64,000 nucleotides of DNA from Rutstroemia sp. NJR-2017a BVV2 (taxonomy: Eukaryota; Ascomycota; Leotiomycetes; Helotiales; Rutstroemiaceae). The stretch lies in the NCBI GenBank assembly GCA_002946415.1, contig NJPS01000011.1:186001-250000 (forward strand). The letters are read 5' to 3'. A program made the position numbers and the translations under genes. How positions within the stretch are numbered: position 1 is the stretch's first letter; the number at the start of each line of letters is the position of its first letter. The notes under the pieces were generated by a model. The model searched no databases and was not told the DNA's origin. It saw only the letters and a program-made list of their open reading frames with translations. Below are positions 1-11,450 of this stretch, one piece after another.

Positions 1-1429
1 TGAAATTTGAAGAGAAACGCAGGAAGGATGAAAACGAGAAAAGTGTTTAAGAAAATCAATTCATCATTGTACCCGATCGTTGCTCTTTAACTCCTCTGTT
101 TAACTACAATTCTATCCTTTGTGCACTTTGATTTCTCTCTAGTACGATTTCACCTTCGTAACTTTGTCTGTGCAACTACCTTCCCCCTTTCTCCACTTTC
201 GCTAACATCCCACTACAAACGTTAGCGTGGTGAAACTTTTACTAGGTTAGCACTGCTGCACGAAACTGTTCCTGCATCTGAAGATACTTGAATCGAATGA
301 CTAGGAGATTTCGGACGGTACCGTATGGCTATAGAGGATGACGATATCAGAGATCGAAAAGTACGGACTGAGGTAGCTCGTTATTGGTATCCTAAAGCTT
401 CCCATCTATCACCTACAACTGGTCGGCTATACCATCATCTCGGAATCCTAGCAAGACCAAATACTCTCTAATAGCTCTATTACCATATAAAATCTCTTTG
501 TGTTGTAAAGCTATTTAGGTCTATATACGAATCAATTCTTACACTCTTTGACGCCATCCTCGAGATGGAGTACAGTAAGGAAACGCAGGATTGGTGTCAT
601 CTTATCCCAGGAAGCCTTTATTAAAACAGATTCGCTGTTAATCACGCCGAGGATGCGGCTGTGATTGCCTGGAGTTGATGACTCGAACATTCGATTGGCC
701 TAGGCTTCAAAAGCACAAGGCAGGATTAGTTCTGACTCTCGGGGCCCTCTCCTGTAGTACCCCGCTGCCTAAATAAGGCCTAGGCTTCAAAAGCACAAGG
801 CAGGGTTAGTTCTGACTCTCGGGGCCCTCTCCTGTAGTACCCCGCTGCCTAAATAAGTTCAGGGCTGTTCATATATTATGTGAATATCATGAATATGTCT
901 CCTACTAAAAACACTCGACAGCTTGAAGTATGATAGCAACAAATACCTCGCTATATATTAAGTTGCTTGAGCCTTTGGTCATATGCTTTCGAGTTCAAGT
1001 TCACAGTTTCTGGTGATTTGTGGAGTACAGTAGGTACTTACTTTCCATACGAATTTGCAGAAAGAGGCCCATAATTCATGATTCCCAAGCGGCTACCGGT
1101 GGGAATGCTACGGTTCTGTCCGAGGTGTGTAAACTCTTTCAGTGATGCTGGTGTGCATCAAACTTGGAGTACAGGACGTCTTTGGACATTATTTGTAGGA
1201 AATTTTCTGAAAGAATTGGACTTCGTATTGGTACACGCTCAGGAAAAGAAAAAATGTATCCCCATATGCATTCACCACCTTTTTCTCCACGCCGACAAGT
1301 TTACGGTATTGAAGTCAAACTGTCACGAAAAATTCAACCATTCCGCCATTTCCCAAGATCCCTCTGTTTCAACATGTGACAAGATATGAATATGAATTAA
1401 AGACTTCGATTCCTGTCTCCTCGCCAGCA
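1..1429. other. Gene-poor stretch with a tandem duplication
   Basis: I see no convincing coding region here. The longest open frames (for example 1078-1389) have no recognisable domain and no codon-use signal. The only clear structure is the 80-bp duplication listed separately. The 3' end of a small spliced minus-strand gene begins at 1430. Confidence 0.6.
697..856. repeat. 80-bp direct tandem duplication
   Basis: Positions 697-776 and 777-856 are two head-to-tail copies of an 80-bp unit that begins ggcctaggcttc and ends gctgcctaaataa. I see a single difference between them (gattag in the first, ggttag in the second), so the duplication is recent. It contains a GGGGCCC palindrome and no ORF. 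Confidence 0.95.
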
Positions 1430-2141
1430 TCATAGCCCTCTTCGTCCATGATGATAACCACGGCCATGATGAAGATACCGTGCCAGTGATTCGAGCAAGT
1501 CACCAATGGGATCACGATTACCACCAGTATGACCTAGTGGCATCATGTGCATGTTATTTTCGAGGTCTAGATTTTCTTGTGCTAGGAAAACGTTAGGATA
1601 CTTAACACGCAAGAACGAAATGACTCAAATGACTCATGAGTAGCCTAGCAGCGAATGACACTGAATGCACCTGAGTGGAAATAACGAACGGTGGATTGCG
1701 ATAGAAGGGAGGAAGCTGAAGTAAGATATGAAAGGAGGTACTAAGGGACTAGAGGTGATATTAAGATAGTTGCGTACCGTGTGATCTCTTTGTTAATATG
1801 ATTGCAATAACACCTAGTATTGCAGAGACAACACCGAAGACCAGAGCTAAGACATCACTTGTTGAAACTATGAAAGGGACAATTGAGAATCTGAGTCAGC
1901 TGTGTATCTTAAGAATAGAAGCCAGAAAAGATATGACAACGCGATGAGGAAGAAACTATATAGCTGTGGGCATATACTTATGCGCACCAGAGACAACACC
2001 AACAAGAAGCTCGATCGACTCGTGACTGGACTTGTGATAGCACTGACAGGGACATGAACTAGGATGACTTTGACAAGTTGAGATGAAAAGTAAAGAAACA
2101 AGCAGTAAGGGATAGAACAGAGAGTGAGTATACGCACCCAT
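1430..2141 (-). CDS. Small single-TM protein, micro-exon family member 1
   Basis: Proposed exons on the minus strand are 2141-2138 (ATG plus one G), 1867-1778 and 1581-1430, giving 81 aa. Donors read GTGCGT and GTACGC; the last acceptor TTTCCTAG follows a CTAAC branch point. Exon 2 encodes one hydrophobic helix of about 20 residues (LVFGVVSAILGVIAIILTKR), and the tail exon is His/Gly/Arg-rich. A possible 45-bp cassette exon (1715-1671) is phase 1 at both ends, so it could be included without a frameshift (96 aa). The architecture matches the genes at 30979 and 46749, which is the main support. If intron 1 is retained, the same ATG opens a different 61-aa frame. No function is known. The joins are inferred and could be wrong around the cassette. 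Confidence 0.55.
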
Positions 2142-2404
2142 ATCTGGCTGCTATCTAAGTTTTGAAAGTATTGAAAGCAGGTTGAGGAATCGATGGAAGG
2201 GCGACAGGGTTGCGGGAAGGCTGGTAACTGAAGGCAGAGACCGAAACTGGATTTGAGAACTTAGAATTGGGAGAATACGAAACAATCAATTGCTGAAGAG
2301 TTCGGTATGGAAAAGAATCAAGCGATAAAGTCCAAGGTAAATTCGAAAGAATAATCTGAATAATAGAGTGAGGATAATGGACGATTGAAGATATGATGAA
2401 GACA

Positions 2405-2410
2405 TTTATA
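2405..2410 (-). promoter_or_regulatory. TATA box of the small TM gene at 2141
   Basis: TATAAA on the minus strand lies 264-269 bp upstream of the proposed ATG. Member 2 of the family has a TATAAA at nearly the same distance (about 275 bp), which supports both gene models. The start site itself cannot be seen. Confidence 0.45.
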
Positions 2411-2610
2411 TGAGACCTGGAGAAGCAACAGGGGGGGAGTTTCTTTGGGGCTGTTTGTGTACCTCAATCCAACTAGTGGCTTAGCTTACCGTCACGCACT
2501 AGGGTTGGTTATCCTTATCATCCTGAGCTTCTTTTCGACGCCACGACCAAAACTGGGCCAATAAGCACGCTCTTATCAGCCCAGAGATATGGTGGCTTAC
2601 CTTTCCTATG

Positions 2611-2695
2611 CATTTGACCTGCGCTTTCTCGTGGTGCTGCATTTGATCTGCGCTTTCTTGTGGTGCTGCATTTGACCTGCGCTTTCTTGTGGTGC
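2611..2695. repeat. 29-bp tandem repeat, three units
   Basis: Units start at 2611, 2640 and 2669 with consensus catttgacctgcgctttctt followed by gtggtgctg. The units differ at one or two positions, and the third lacks its last two bases. Confidence 0.9.
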
Positions 2696-4118
2696 ATAGT
2701 TATATGTTATTTGGGCCTGAATAAAAGAGAGCGCATGTCGTAGCAGCGCCTGATTGGATACCTATCTGTTCATACCATGACATGATGCTAACATGATGCA
2801 TCTGCAGCTAGATTCTATACTTTCCAAAAGCGATGCACAAGACAGCTCCCAGTCTGCCCCACCATCCGTGAATGAAACTCCACAGAGAACAACACGCATC
2901 CAATTGCAGGAACAATGCAGACTTCCCCATCATACCGCACAGTAACAATTCCTTAGCCTAGGGTAAAGTCGCCCTCGCCGCCGTTCATGTTACACTGTGG
3001 CAAGCACTACGTAGGTGAGAGTAAGGGACACGCACGGACCAGGTCCAAAAATTCAAGGCGATACACGATTGTGTACCACACTCTGAATTGAAGAAAAGGG
3101 AAAGGGAAAAGGTTTGGTACTAGTAGCAATTCGGAATGATTGGCATAATACGTCACGTTGCTCCTGCTTGCACGCACCGATACGGTATGGACCCCTGGAA
3201 AGAGTTCGAGAAGCAGAACATACTGACTAAGCACAAAAAGATTCTCCCACGATGTCTCTCCTCGGCATAAGGCCAGGACTCAGGACTTTTATCTCTGCTT
3301 GCCGTACACCGGCGCTCTGGTCCAGTTCTTGCTTAAGTAATACGATTCACGATCTTACGCGACACGAATATACTATTCACAATTTGAAAATAGCTAGAAA
3401 GTAGATGGAAACGAATAAAAAGAAATAGAAATAAATAAATAAAATATTAAATAGAATATCTTCCACTTATCTCTATCTACTTCTACTATTTGGTACATAT
3501 CGAGGAATTACGTCTATATTCTGCTGCTGGCTGCTGCTGTGTGGTACTGCATGGTGCAGTTTGGTGCAGGATGGTGCAGTTTCCGGCTATTTCTTGCTGT
3601 ACGTCTGTGCATCTTGCATTCTGACAACCCTTCTGACCCTACCTGAGATGTGGCTCAGACGAGCTTATTTCGCTGAGTCAGCATATTTGGTATCAGATCT
3701 TCAACAATACACCATATTCCACACCAGTTCATCGTAACGAAGTTTGAATCCTAAAATGTTTCTTCATGATGGATTTGGTCGTTAAGTTATCGGATGCTAT
3801 GAGGCGTTGAAAAGTATTATCATCAATTCTGTATAAACCTGTGGGTGATATACTGCGTACTAAGCCCTACACCAGTTCCCGTAAACTATGGTTCCCTCAC
3901 TCATTGTATTTATCTCCTTCCGGTTCACGTAATGATATAATTTACACCGGCTGTCTCGAAGGAAAAGAGGAAAACAATCTATTCCAAGTCCAATTTCCTC
4001 TCTACCGGACTACCACTACTTCTCATACTGTACACCTCACCCCCTTCCTTCCATTCATCCCCTCCTCCCAACCCACAACTCACAACTCACAACCCCCCCT
4101 CTGCTCCCCCTCCCAAAC

Positions 4119-6096
4119 TCACCTCAGCACCCCCCAAACCACCACCAAAACCGCCGCATACCCCGCCGTAAGCAGCCCCACCTCCCTCCCACTCCACCCC
4201 GCCCTCTCCCCCGCCCTCTCCCCCGCCGCTCCTCCCCCACCAACAGCTCCTCCCCCTCCCCAAAAACTCAACCCCATCCCCACCACCCCAACACAAACCC
4301 CCAAAACCCATATCCCTCTTGCACCTGCCCACTCCGGCGCAAGAACAATTCCCACCACCGGCCCTAGGATTATGGCTCCGCCGAGAAATGCTGCTATTGC
4401 TCTCTTCACCACTCCTCTTATTCTTGTTCTTCTTGTTTTGCTTTCACTTCTCCTTAAACCAGAGTTGGATTTCCGATCACCAGAATGAACCCTCCAATCC
4501 GTATGATACTCCACCAGCTTCCTCTTCAGCTCGCCCAACCGGGTCTGTTCCCCCGGCAGCGCATGATGCGCTGCGCATTCAATAATAGCGAGTTGTTTAC
4601 CGTAGAGCGGGAAGCGAGGGGGGAGGGGTGCGGAGGGGAAGAGATGTTGGAGAGATTGGTAGAGGGCGAAGTTTTGGAGGGAGTGCGCTGGAGGGGAGGG
4701 GGTGTTAGTTTAGTTATTGAGGTGGGGTGGATATGAGGATGGAGGGGAGGAAAATGTGCATACATACTATATCTTTCCAAATCCCTATGAATAATATCCC
4801 ATCGCTCCGGTACACATACTATGAATCAATGCAAGATTAGCTCAGTGCAGCCCAGCAATCCAACCTAAACAACAGCAACCCGTCCGCAACAGAAAAGAAC
4901 AGCAAACTCACAACCCCTGTAAAGCTCATTCCGACTCAACAGAATCCAACTATGTTTATGCAATCGCGCTGTGGAATGCAGGATATCGTCTAGATATAAT
5001 TTCCGGATCATGGAGTTGTGGTCGGTGCTATGTGTGCGTGGGGGAATGGTTAGTGGAGGGGTTTTTTGGGTTGGTGAGGATTAGAGCGGAGTGGAGAGGA
5101 ACTTAGGGTATATAGATGATTCGGGGGTTAGAGGTATGTATAAGATGAAGACAGAGATGGATGGAAGAGACGACCCAGAAAAAGAAGTCACCGCGGAAAG
5201 GAAACTCACCCATCAGACAACCCCTGTGGACTGGGATCGTACTTCTGCAAAAACTCCTCTAAACTCTTCGGAAGATATTCTCCCTCCCCCTCCTTGTCCT
5301 TATCCTCATCCTCGTTCTCATCTCCATATTCCCATCTCTCCCCTTCATCCCCCTTTCCACCTAACCCCTCACTCCCCACTCCCCCTCCCCCTCCCTCCTC
5401 CCCCCCTATCCCAGTCCCCACCCCCAACTCCCTCCTCAAAACCTCCCTAAACAACCTCTCCCTATACCTCCTCTCTCCAATCCCATCTCCCTCCTCCTCC
5501 TCACAACACTTATCCCTATCCCTATCCAAATCAAAATACCCCCCTGCACCTGCACCCACAGTCCTCTCCCTCACCGACCGTTTAAACCTTGCTCTGTACG
5601 ATTCCCGCGGTGGAGAGCCGCTGGGCTCGGATATACTGTATCTTCTTCTTCCTGTTCCAGGATTTCCTCCTCCTCCTCCTCCTCCTGCTAATCTCCCAAC
5701 CGCAGTAGGTCTCTTCGCATTCATATTCGCCTTTAAACTCCCACTCCCTCCTCCTTCTCCCCCATCCCCTCTATCACCCTCCCTCCCCCCCTCCCAACTC
5801 CTCGCACTCCCACTCCTCGGACTCGGCGTCCTTGGCCCCCGAAAAATCGTATCATGTCTATACCGCTGCGAGCTCCTGCCAAACGGATTCGCATCTTCAT
5901 CCCTGTGTCCAAAAACCGGGTTTGCGCTTCTAGGTATATGCGCGCGCCCGCGGTGGGTGTCGCCTGTGAAGGATGTTTTGTAGGTTTGGGTGATGGGGTT
6001 GGTGGTGGTGGTTTTGGGATGATTTGAGGTGGTTTTGGGATAGTGTTTTTGGCCGGTTTCGAGGTCTGGGGAGGAGGGAGAGAGGAAAGTACGCAT
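4119..6096 (-). CDS. Conserved-looking fungal membrane protein of unknown function, 523 aa
   Basis: Three exons, complement of 6096-5210, 5027-4912 and 4687-4119, join in frame with GTGAGT donors and AG acceptors to give 523 aa. The N-terminal 295 residues are low-complexity: Ser/Pro/Arg-rich, then a Gly run (GGGGGGGG) and acidic repeats (DENEDEDKDKEGEGE). After the segment PKSLEEFLQKYDPSPQGLSDG comes a folded-looking region (MIRKLYLDDILHSTARLH, then FALYQSLQHLFPSAPLPPRF) that crosses both introns and confirms the joins. The C-terminus has an Arg-rich stretch, a first hydrophobic helix (AAFLGGAIILGPVVGIVLA), a second hydrophobic/Gly stretch and a last helix ending GYAAVLVVVWGVLR. I chose the ATG at 6096 because the 102 codons upstream look like leader sequence. 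I do not recognise the family. It reads toward the 3' side of the peroxidase gene's neighbour on the same strand. Confidence 0.75.
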
Positions 6097-6539
6097 TTTT
6101 GGGGAGGGGGTGTGGTGTGGTGTGGTCTGGTAGTGGGAGAGGAGGGGAGGGGAGGGATAATTATGATGTGGGTTTTTGAGAGGTATAATTATATAATAGT
6201 CGAGATGAATATAGGTGAAACGCCACAAGGAGATAGAGTAGCGGAAAGGAAAGAATGATAAAGAACTGAACTGTGGTGAACTGAAAGATGAGAATAGAGA
6301 GAAGATTTGAAGCTGAATTAGAAAGTAATTTGATAGTTGCACTTGCCTTGTTTGAAAAGTATGAATTCTCTCTAAATCTAAAGTCTGTATGTTGTCTAGC
6401 ATCTAGCATCTGCCATCTAGTCTCATCTCCCTCTAATAAGTTTATGCCCCTCTAACAAGTCCAGCAACTTTAGCAAATCGATACACTCTAATATCATACA
6501 CTTCCTCGTCTATCCACCACCACCCCACAGCAAGCTACA
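6097..6539. other. Intergenic between two minus-strand genes
   Basis: About 440 bp holding the peroxidase 3' flank and the 5' leader of the 523-aa gene. The segment at 6120-6160 is G/T-rich on the plus strand, that is a C/A-rich leader on the minus strand. No other feature is seen. Confidence 0.6.
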
Positions 6540-7611
6540 TTACAACCTAGCCTTAAACTTCTTATTCTCCTCCATCAACGGTTCCGCCTCACTCGGGCCC
6601 ACCTTGTCATCCGTCGACTTCGCCGGACTCCCAGGCGTATCCTTCTTCTTCGGCGCCGAATGATAGCCCCCCTTCTCATTATCCGAATTTGTAATCTCGC
6701 CCCTCTCATCCCTCTGAATACCCAACTCCATCAACTTCGCAAACACCTTACTGAAATCCTCAAAGAACTTCTCCTTATCATCCGCATACCTCGCCACCCA
6801 CTCCTTGAACTTCTTGTCCTGGATGAGCGCCAAATCAGTCGGTAGCATCATCAATTCCGTCTCCGTGTCTTCGTCATAATTGACAAATTGCTCGATTCCA
6901 TTCGCGAGCTTCTTCTTGCGCCATTGGAGAGAGAGCATGAGTCTGAAATATTGGTTCGAAAAACGTGTAGGATTGTTCACCCACGCGCCTTCGAAACCGG
7001 AGCGGTCGCTGTGACATCTTCCCAGGCTATGCGCCCCGCTCAACGCGACGATTTCTTGGTCGTTGAAGCCCATTCTGTAGAATATGTGACGCAGGTGGTC
7101 GGAGCCTTGCGCCGCGTCGGGGAGACGACCGCGAGGCGGGAGTTTGGAATCATCGACGTAATCGGTTCGACCGCCTTTCCAAGGGATGTCGGGTCCGCCC
7201 ATCTCTTTGATGGCTACGACGCCGGCGAGGGTCCAGAGGTCGGCATAGGTGATCCAAGAGTGCTTCGCCTTGACTGGTTCGAGGAATACTCGTGCGTGCT
7301 GCAGACCGGCGTTTGCTGGGTCTCCTCCTTCGGCTTCGTAGCGCATACCGGCTCCATTGGATCCTCCTGTGTCTGTCTCGGCGTCATAGGTACCTGCGGA
7401 GTGCCTGAAAGTGTGTTAGCAACTGTAATCGAAGCCATTGGTGTTTATGAAGAGTATGCAGATATGCTAGATTGGGTGGGAGTCGAAAGGAAGATACACA
7501 CCAGGCCAATCGCACAAGAACAGGTCCTGCGCTACCATCATCATATTCTGGTTGATGTAGCAGACCGACAATATCCTTGCGGACCGCATCGAAATCACCT
7601 TTCTTACTCAT
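6540..7611 (-). CDS. Cytochrome c peroxidase-like haem peroxidase (class I), cytosolic type
   Basis: Two exons, complement of 7611-7502 and 7404-6540 (donor GTGTGT, acceptor TTTCAG), encode 324 aa. The join restores the distal haem motif RLAWHSAGT, with the catalytic Arg, Trp and His. Downstream are the substrate/haem-edge segment [18 protein letters not shown], the proximal His motif [10 protein letters not shown] and the Trp of [16 protein letters not shown]. The family reduces H2O2 with a one-electron donor. There is no mitochondrial presequence: the protein begins [14 protein letters not shown], about where mature Ccp1 starts, so it belongs to the second fungal CCP-like class, whose electron donor is uncertain. 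The C-terminal 50 residues form a charged Lys/Glu/Pro tail beyond the usual peroxidase fold. Confidence 0.93.
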
Positions 7612-9740
7612 CTTGTCTATCCTCTATCGTCTCTTCTATCTGTATGTAGGGTCTGAAACGAAATAAGAAATCTATAATGGAATTGTCTATGAGATGAAAA
7701 GAATCTAAAAAGAAATCGCCTCTTGAGGAATCTATCTATGACCGAAAGTGAACCAAACCAGAGAAAGACACGGGACAACAGAACAGCATAGACAAAAGAG
7801 ACGCCATGCCGAGGCTCGCGGTAAAGACGTATCAATCAATTTTCACATTCTCCTTACTTACCTTTACCGCGCGATTGCTTTAGTGAATTGGGGCAAAATA
7901 TGCCGAAGTTTGTGGGTCTAAAATTGATGATTCATGAGAGTTTGCGGTTGTGATAAGAGACGAAGACCTGAGGCTGATAATACTGTAAGTTGAGTTACCG
8001 AGGTCAGAGTTGTAAGCAGAGGCTAGCACGTATTAGGAATAATTCTGGCATGAAGGGATTATGCCCAAAATCACGAGTAAGTAAAAAGCCACTTGCAGCC
8101 TCGAGTCAACCTACCTGCAACTAATCATGATACTGTAGACGTTCTTAACATCTATGATGTGGAGTACAATCGGTGGAAGCCTCCTGTTCTTTAGTGCTGG
8201 AATACTTATATCTCTTGGTTCGGCTCAGAAGGGATAATCAGGGTACAGGACCATCACCCAACGTCGTGGACATTATATTGTCCGACGACTCATATTGTAA
8301 GCTGTCTGTGGGTTTTGGGGACTTCATTGAATTTAGGCTCTCCCGAAACGCTGTCTGAAATTGCATGATATGATACGATGAATCTGGAAGTCTCTCCCAC
8401 GGTTGTACTTCCGGTCAGTGCTCGAACACGAGCAGCAGTAGGGATGAAAAGACGCATGGGCAGAAGGTTATTGTCTGCCGATTAAGAACCGTGAGCAAGA
8501 CATGATGTACAGGAGAGAGAGGTCAGCAGAAACCCGAGGCGAACGGCGAGCGGGAAAGAGAGACTGTTGGGAGAGTGAGTGAGAACAGGAACGGGTATCC
8601 GTGCAACTGTCTCGGTGGTTCCTATATCCATGTTGTCGCACAATTGGAACGAGGAGGAGCTTTCGGCCCTTACCCTGATGTTATTCAAGAACTGTTATGA
8701 TCCTTAGTCAAATCCCTGACTGCGGCAACTCCAAGTTTGGGGATGGGGTAACGAATGAAACATTGCATCGAACCAATATCAATCCAGTTCTGGTTCTGCT
8801 TTCCAACGAGCATCTGACGAAAAGCTCCCACCAAAAAGCAATTTGCGGAGACTTTCCAGCTCGTGACTTGAAATAGCCACGTGAGACCCTTGCCAAAGTT
8901 AATGAAATGAAACACACGCAAAAGCCGTGCATGCCGAATCAAGCAGCCTCAATTGGCTTGTGCGGGTAAGACCGCTGCTTATGTCGTATCCCTGTTTCGA
9001 TGATATCAAGCTCAAGGCACCGCAGCTTTGCACCACCAATTGGAAACACTCCACCTCAACGTGGTTGTTCGTGAGGATGCTGTGTGCTCGGAATCCGTCG
9101 TGTGGGAATCGGCGGCAAGTATAAAATCGTGGTTACCGGCGAGAGCAATGCCAACATAAGACGCCCGTTTCGCAAGCAAGCGTTAAAAAGTCTTGGCGCT
9201 GCGTGCAAGATTACGAAGTCGAGGGGAAAATGAAAATTAATGTTAGCTGTGGAGTTGGCTGATGATTTTGATGAGTGGGGCGGGTTGGGTGGACCGGAAT
9301 TACATGTACGGAGTCTGATGATGGAGGGGTCGCAATTGAAGCTTCATTTTGTTGTGTCGGAAATACCGAGCCGTATCGGTACTAATCGAGGATATTGGCG
9401 AGAAATAACAATGATATTTGCGAGAAGAAAAGGAGTAAGTTACTGTACTGGGCACAGAATTTTTGCGGTGGAAGATGAAAATGAAGCTATTCAAACATTC
9501 GCTTTCATTAAGGGGTAGTTATACTTGTCCAGTAATGAGGGGGGCTTTGACGTCGGACATGCATAAGGTTCCATAAGCTCGCTGCACGTAGACTCCATAA
9601 ATGCACAGTAAGAGATGCAAAGTAAAAAAAAGTTTTGGCAAGAGTCAGGATTCGCAGTTGGAGAAATCCCTCAAAGAAGTCTTGTGATACTGTCACAGCC
9701 GCCCTGTGAGACTCGGGAAATATGAATAGACGTGCGTAGG

Positions 9741-9810
9741 AGGTACGAGGAGGTACGAGGAGGTACGAGGAGGTACGAGGAGGTACGAGGAGGTACGAGG
9801 AGGTACGAGG
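9741..9810. repeat. 10-bp minisatellite, seven perfect units
   Basis: The unit aggtacgagg is repeated seven times without error from 9741 to 9810, with partial units on each side (gtaggaggtacg before, aggaagg after). The period is not a multiple of three, which argues against a coding role. Confidence 0.95.
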
Positions 9811-10375
9811 AGGAAGGCGCTACGATTTCAGGAGCAGGTACAAGATGCAGGAGATTCCAACAACGCGCGAATAGCTTCACAGGTTCATCTCTTGAGTTTT
9901 AACACGAGCAGGAAGATCGACGGGGAAGGGAAGATAAAACTGCCCCGTCAGAATTGCCCAACAAGACCAGACGTCACTCTGCTTCTCCAACGTTGTTCTT
10001 CCCGCCGATTCCAGAGATAAGCATAAGCATGAGGATCAAGCCTTTTCTTGAATTTGAGAATGCTCCACAGCACAGGTTGGACAGGTCTAGTGATGAGTTA
10101 ATCCATGTTCCAAGGTAGGGAATCCCGAGTTTCGGGTTACTGCATACATCGCAAAGAGGGTATTTCTCCGTGCAATTGAGATTACACAAACGCAAGAGAC
10201 AAGGAAAAGGCGCAAAATTGTACAAATGATCAACAACAACAAAAGGAAATCAGCACAAGTTTGATGAGAGGCCATTGAAGAACATCAAGAGCGAGCTGGT
10301 GAGTGGTTGGGTAAGGGAACAAGGCCGTTTACGCCCGGCCCCCGGTCATGTCTTTCCTTGTCATTTCCCTCGCGA

Positions 10376-10408
10376 GTCTCTCGTCTCTCGTCTCTCGTCT
10401 CGTCTCGG
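10376..10408. repeat. Short TCTCG microsatellite
   Basis: Imperfect repeats of tctcg/tctcgtc form a pyrimidine-rich run. No function is visible. Confidence 0.7.
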
Positions 10409-11450
10409 GCCAGCCTCTGGGAGTGAAAGGATATGCGAAATATATGGGTCGGTACGAGAACAGGCAGCGGCTGGAAATGGAGATCTCGAGCAAGCCGAGA
10501 TTTGACTCGAGAGTGCTGAGAGTACTGAGATGTAACTACCGTATTAAACCCAGCAATCGAAGCAGCATGAGCCGTCTATCTCCATCTGGATAAGGTGCTA
10601 GATGACTATCTGCCATCTACTTTGTAGATGTCGACTGCATAAGCTCCGAGGCTATTTGGTTAGCAGAACGGAAAGGACTAGCAAAGGCAAGGCAGCGGTA
10701 CAAGGAGGGTACAAGTAACCTTACGAATGGACGGAGTAGCTCTAGCCTCACTACCCAATTTAGCTTGATTTCCTCGTTAGGTCGCGAAGAAAGAAAAAAA
10801 GCCAGCCCCAGCCAGAACACCCAGTGACCCAACATCCGCAATTTCACATTCCATCCAACCATCGTACAACTCTTCTCTATCTACAAAGTCCGTCCACATT
10901 TTTTTATATCGAAATCCTACGCAGCTACTTCCAATAAAACGGAATCCGGTAACGGGAACGGGCTCGAGGATAAGAAGAAATTAAAAGATAACAGTCACAT
11001 ATACGGACCACGAGCCGCAGCTGAACAATCGCTGGGCCCGTCACTAGACTCACTATACCTCACCTCGCACCTCGCACCTCGCACATACCTCAATACCTCA
11101 CATCATCCGCTGCGACCACCACCACGACCACCGCCTCACCACTCCCTCAACAGCAACTCGACCTCTCCCAATCGCACCGGAAACCCCCACTTCGATAATA
11201 CTACCCTATGCGGCTATTCTTTCTGTCTTCACTTGTCCTCCCACCCTCTTCCAACCTTATCACTATGATGTTTCGTTGTTAGGTCGCACTGCATCGACTC
11301 GACTCATCAAAAATCCTTATTACTGAAAAACAAATAATCCGGAATAGGGTTATCTCTCTCCAATAAATACCTCAAAGCCTACTAGGTTTCGGAGCACTCT
11401 TCCTCTACTCCCATTTCTTCACAAATATAATACTCGCTATTCTCCGAAAG

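Larger units (their letters stand above)
2142..4118. other. Intergenic region with a short tandem repeat
   Basis: No supported gene. It contains the 29-bp tandem repeat listed next, an A/T-rich patch near 3400-3480 and a run of TGGTGCAG-like repeats near 3540-3580. The long plus-strand frame at 3841-4488 is the shadow of the minus-strand gene's last exon and its 3' flank. Confidence 0.6.
7612..11450. other. Long intergenic region without a supported gene
   Basis: I see no domain, splice-consistent frame or homolog in this 3.8 kb. The short frames (for example 9240-9518 plus, 10087-10275 minus) lack support. The last part, about 10900-11450, is the C/A-rich leader of the kinase gene. Tandem repeats at 9741 and 10376 are listed separately. 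Confidence 0.6.

Noticed and set aside
5294..5983. 229-aa plus-strand Ser/Pro/Leu ORF
   Set aside because: It is the shadow of the Gly/Glu/Arg-rich minus-strand exon of the 523-aa gene, whose exon joins are coherent.
10087..10275. 62-aa minus-strand ORF with a hydrophobic N-terminus, considered as a Pmp3-like proteolipid
   Set aside because: The Pmp3 core (FPP motif and the second helix) is absent in any frame or simple splice, so the resemblance is limited to leucine richness.
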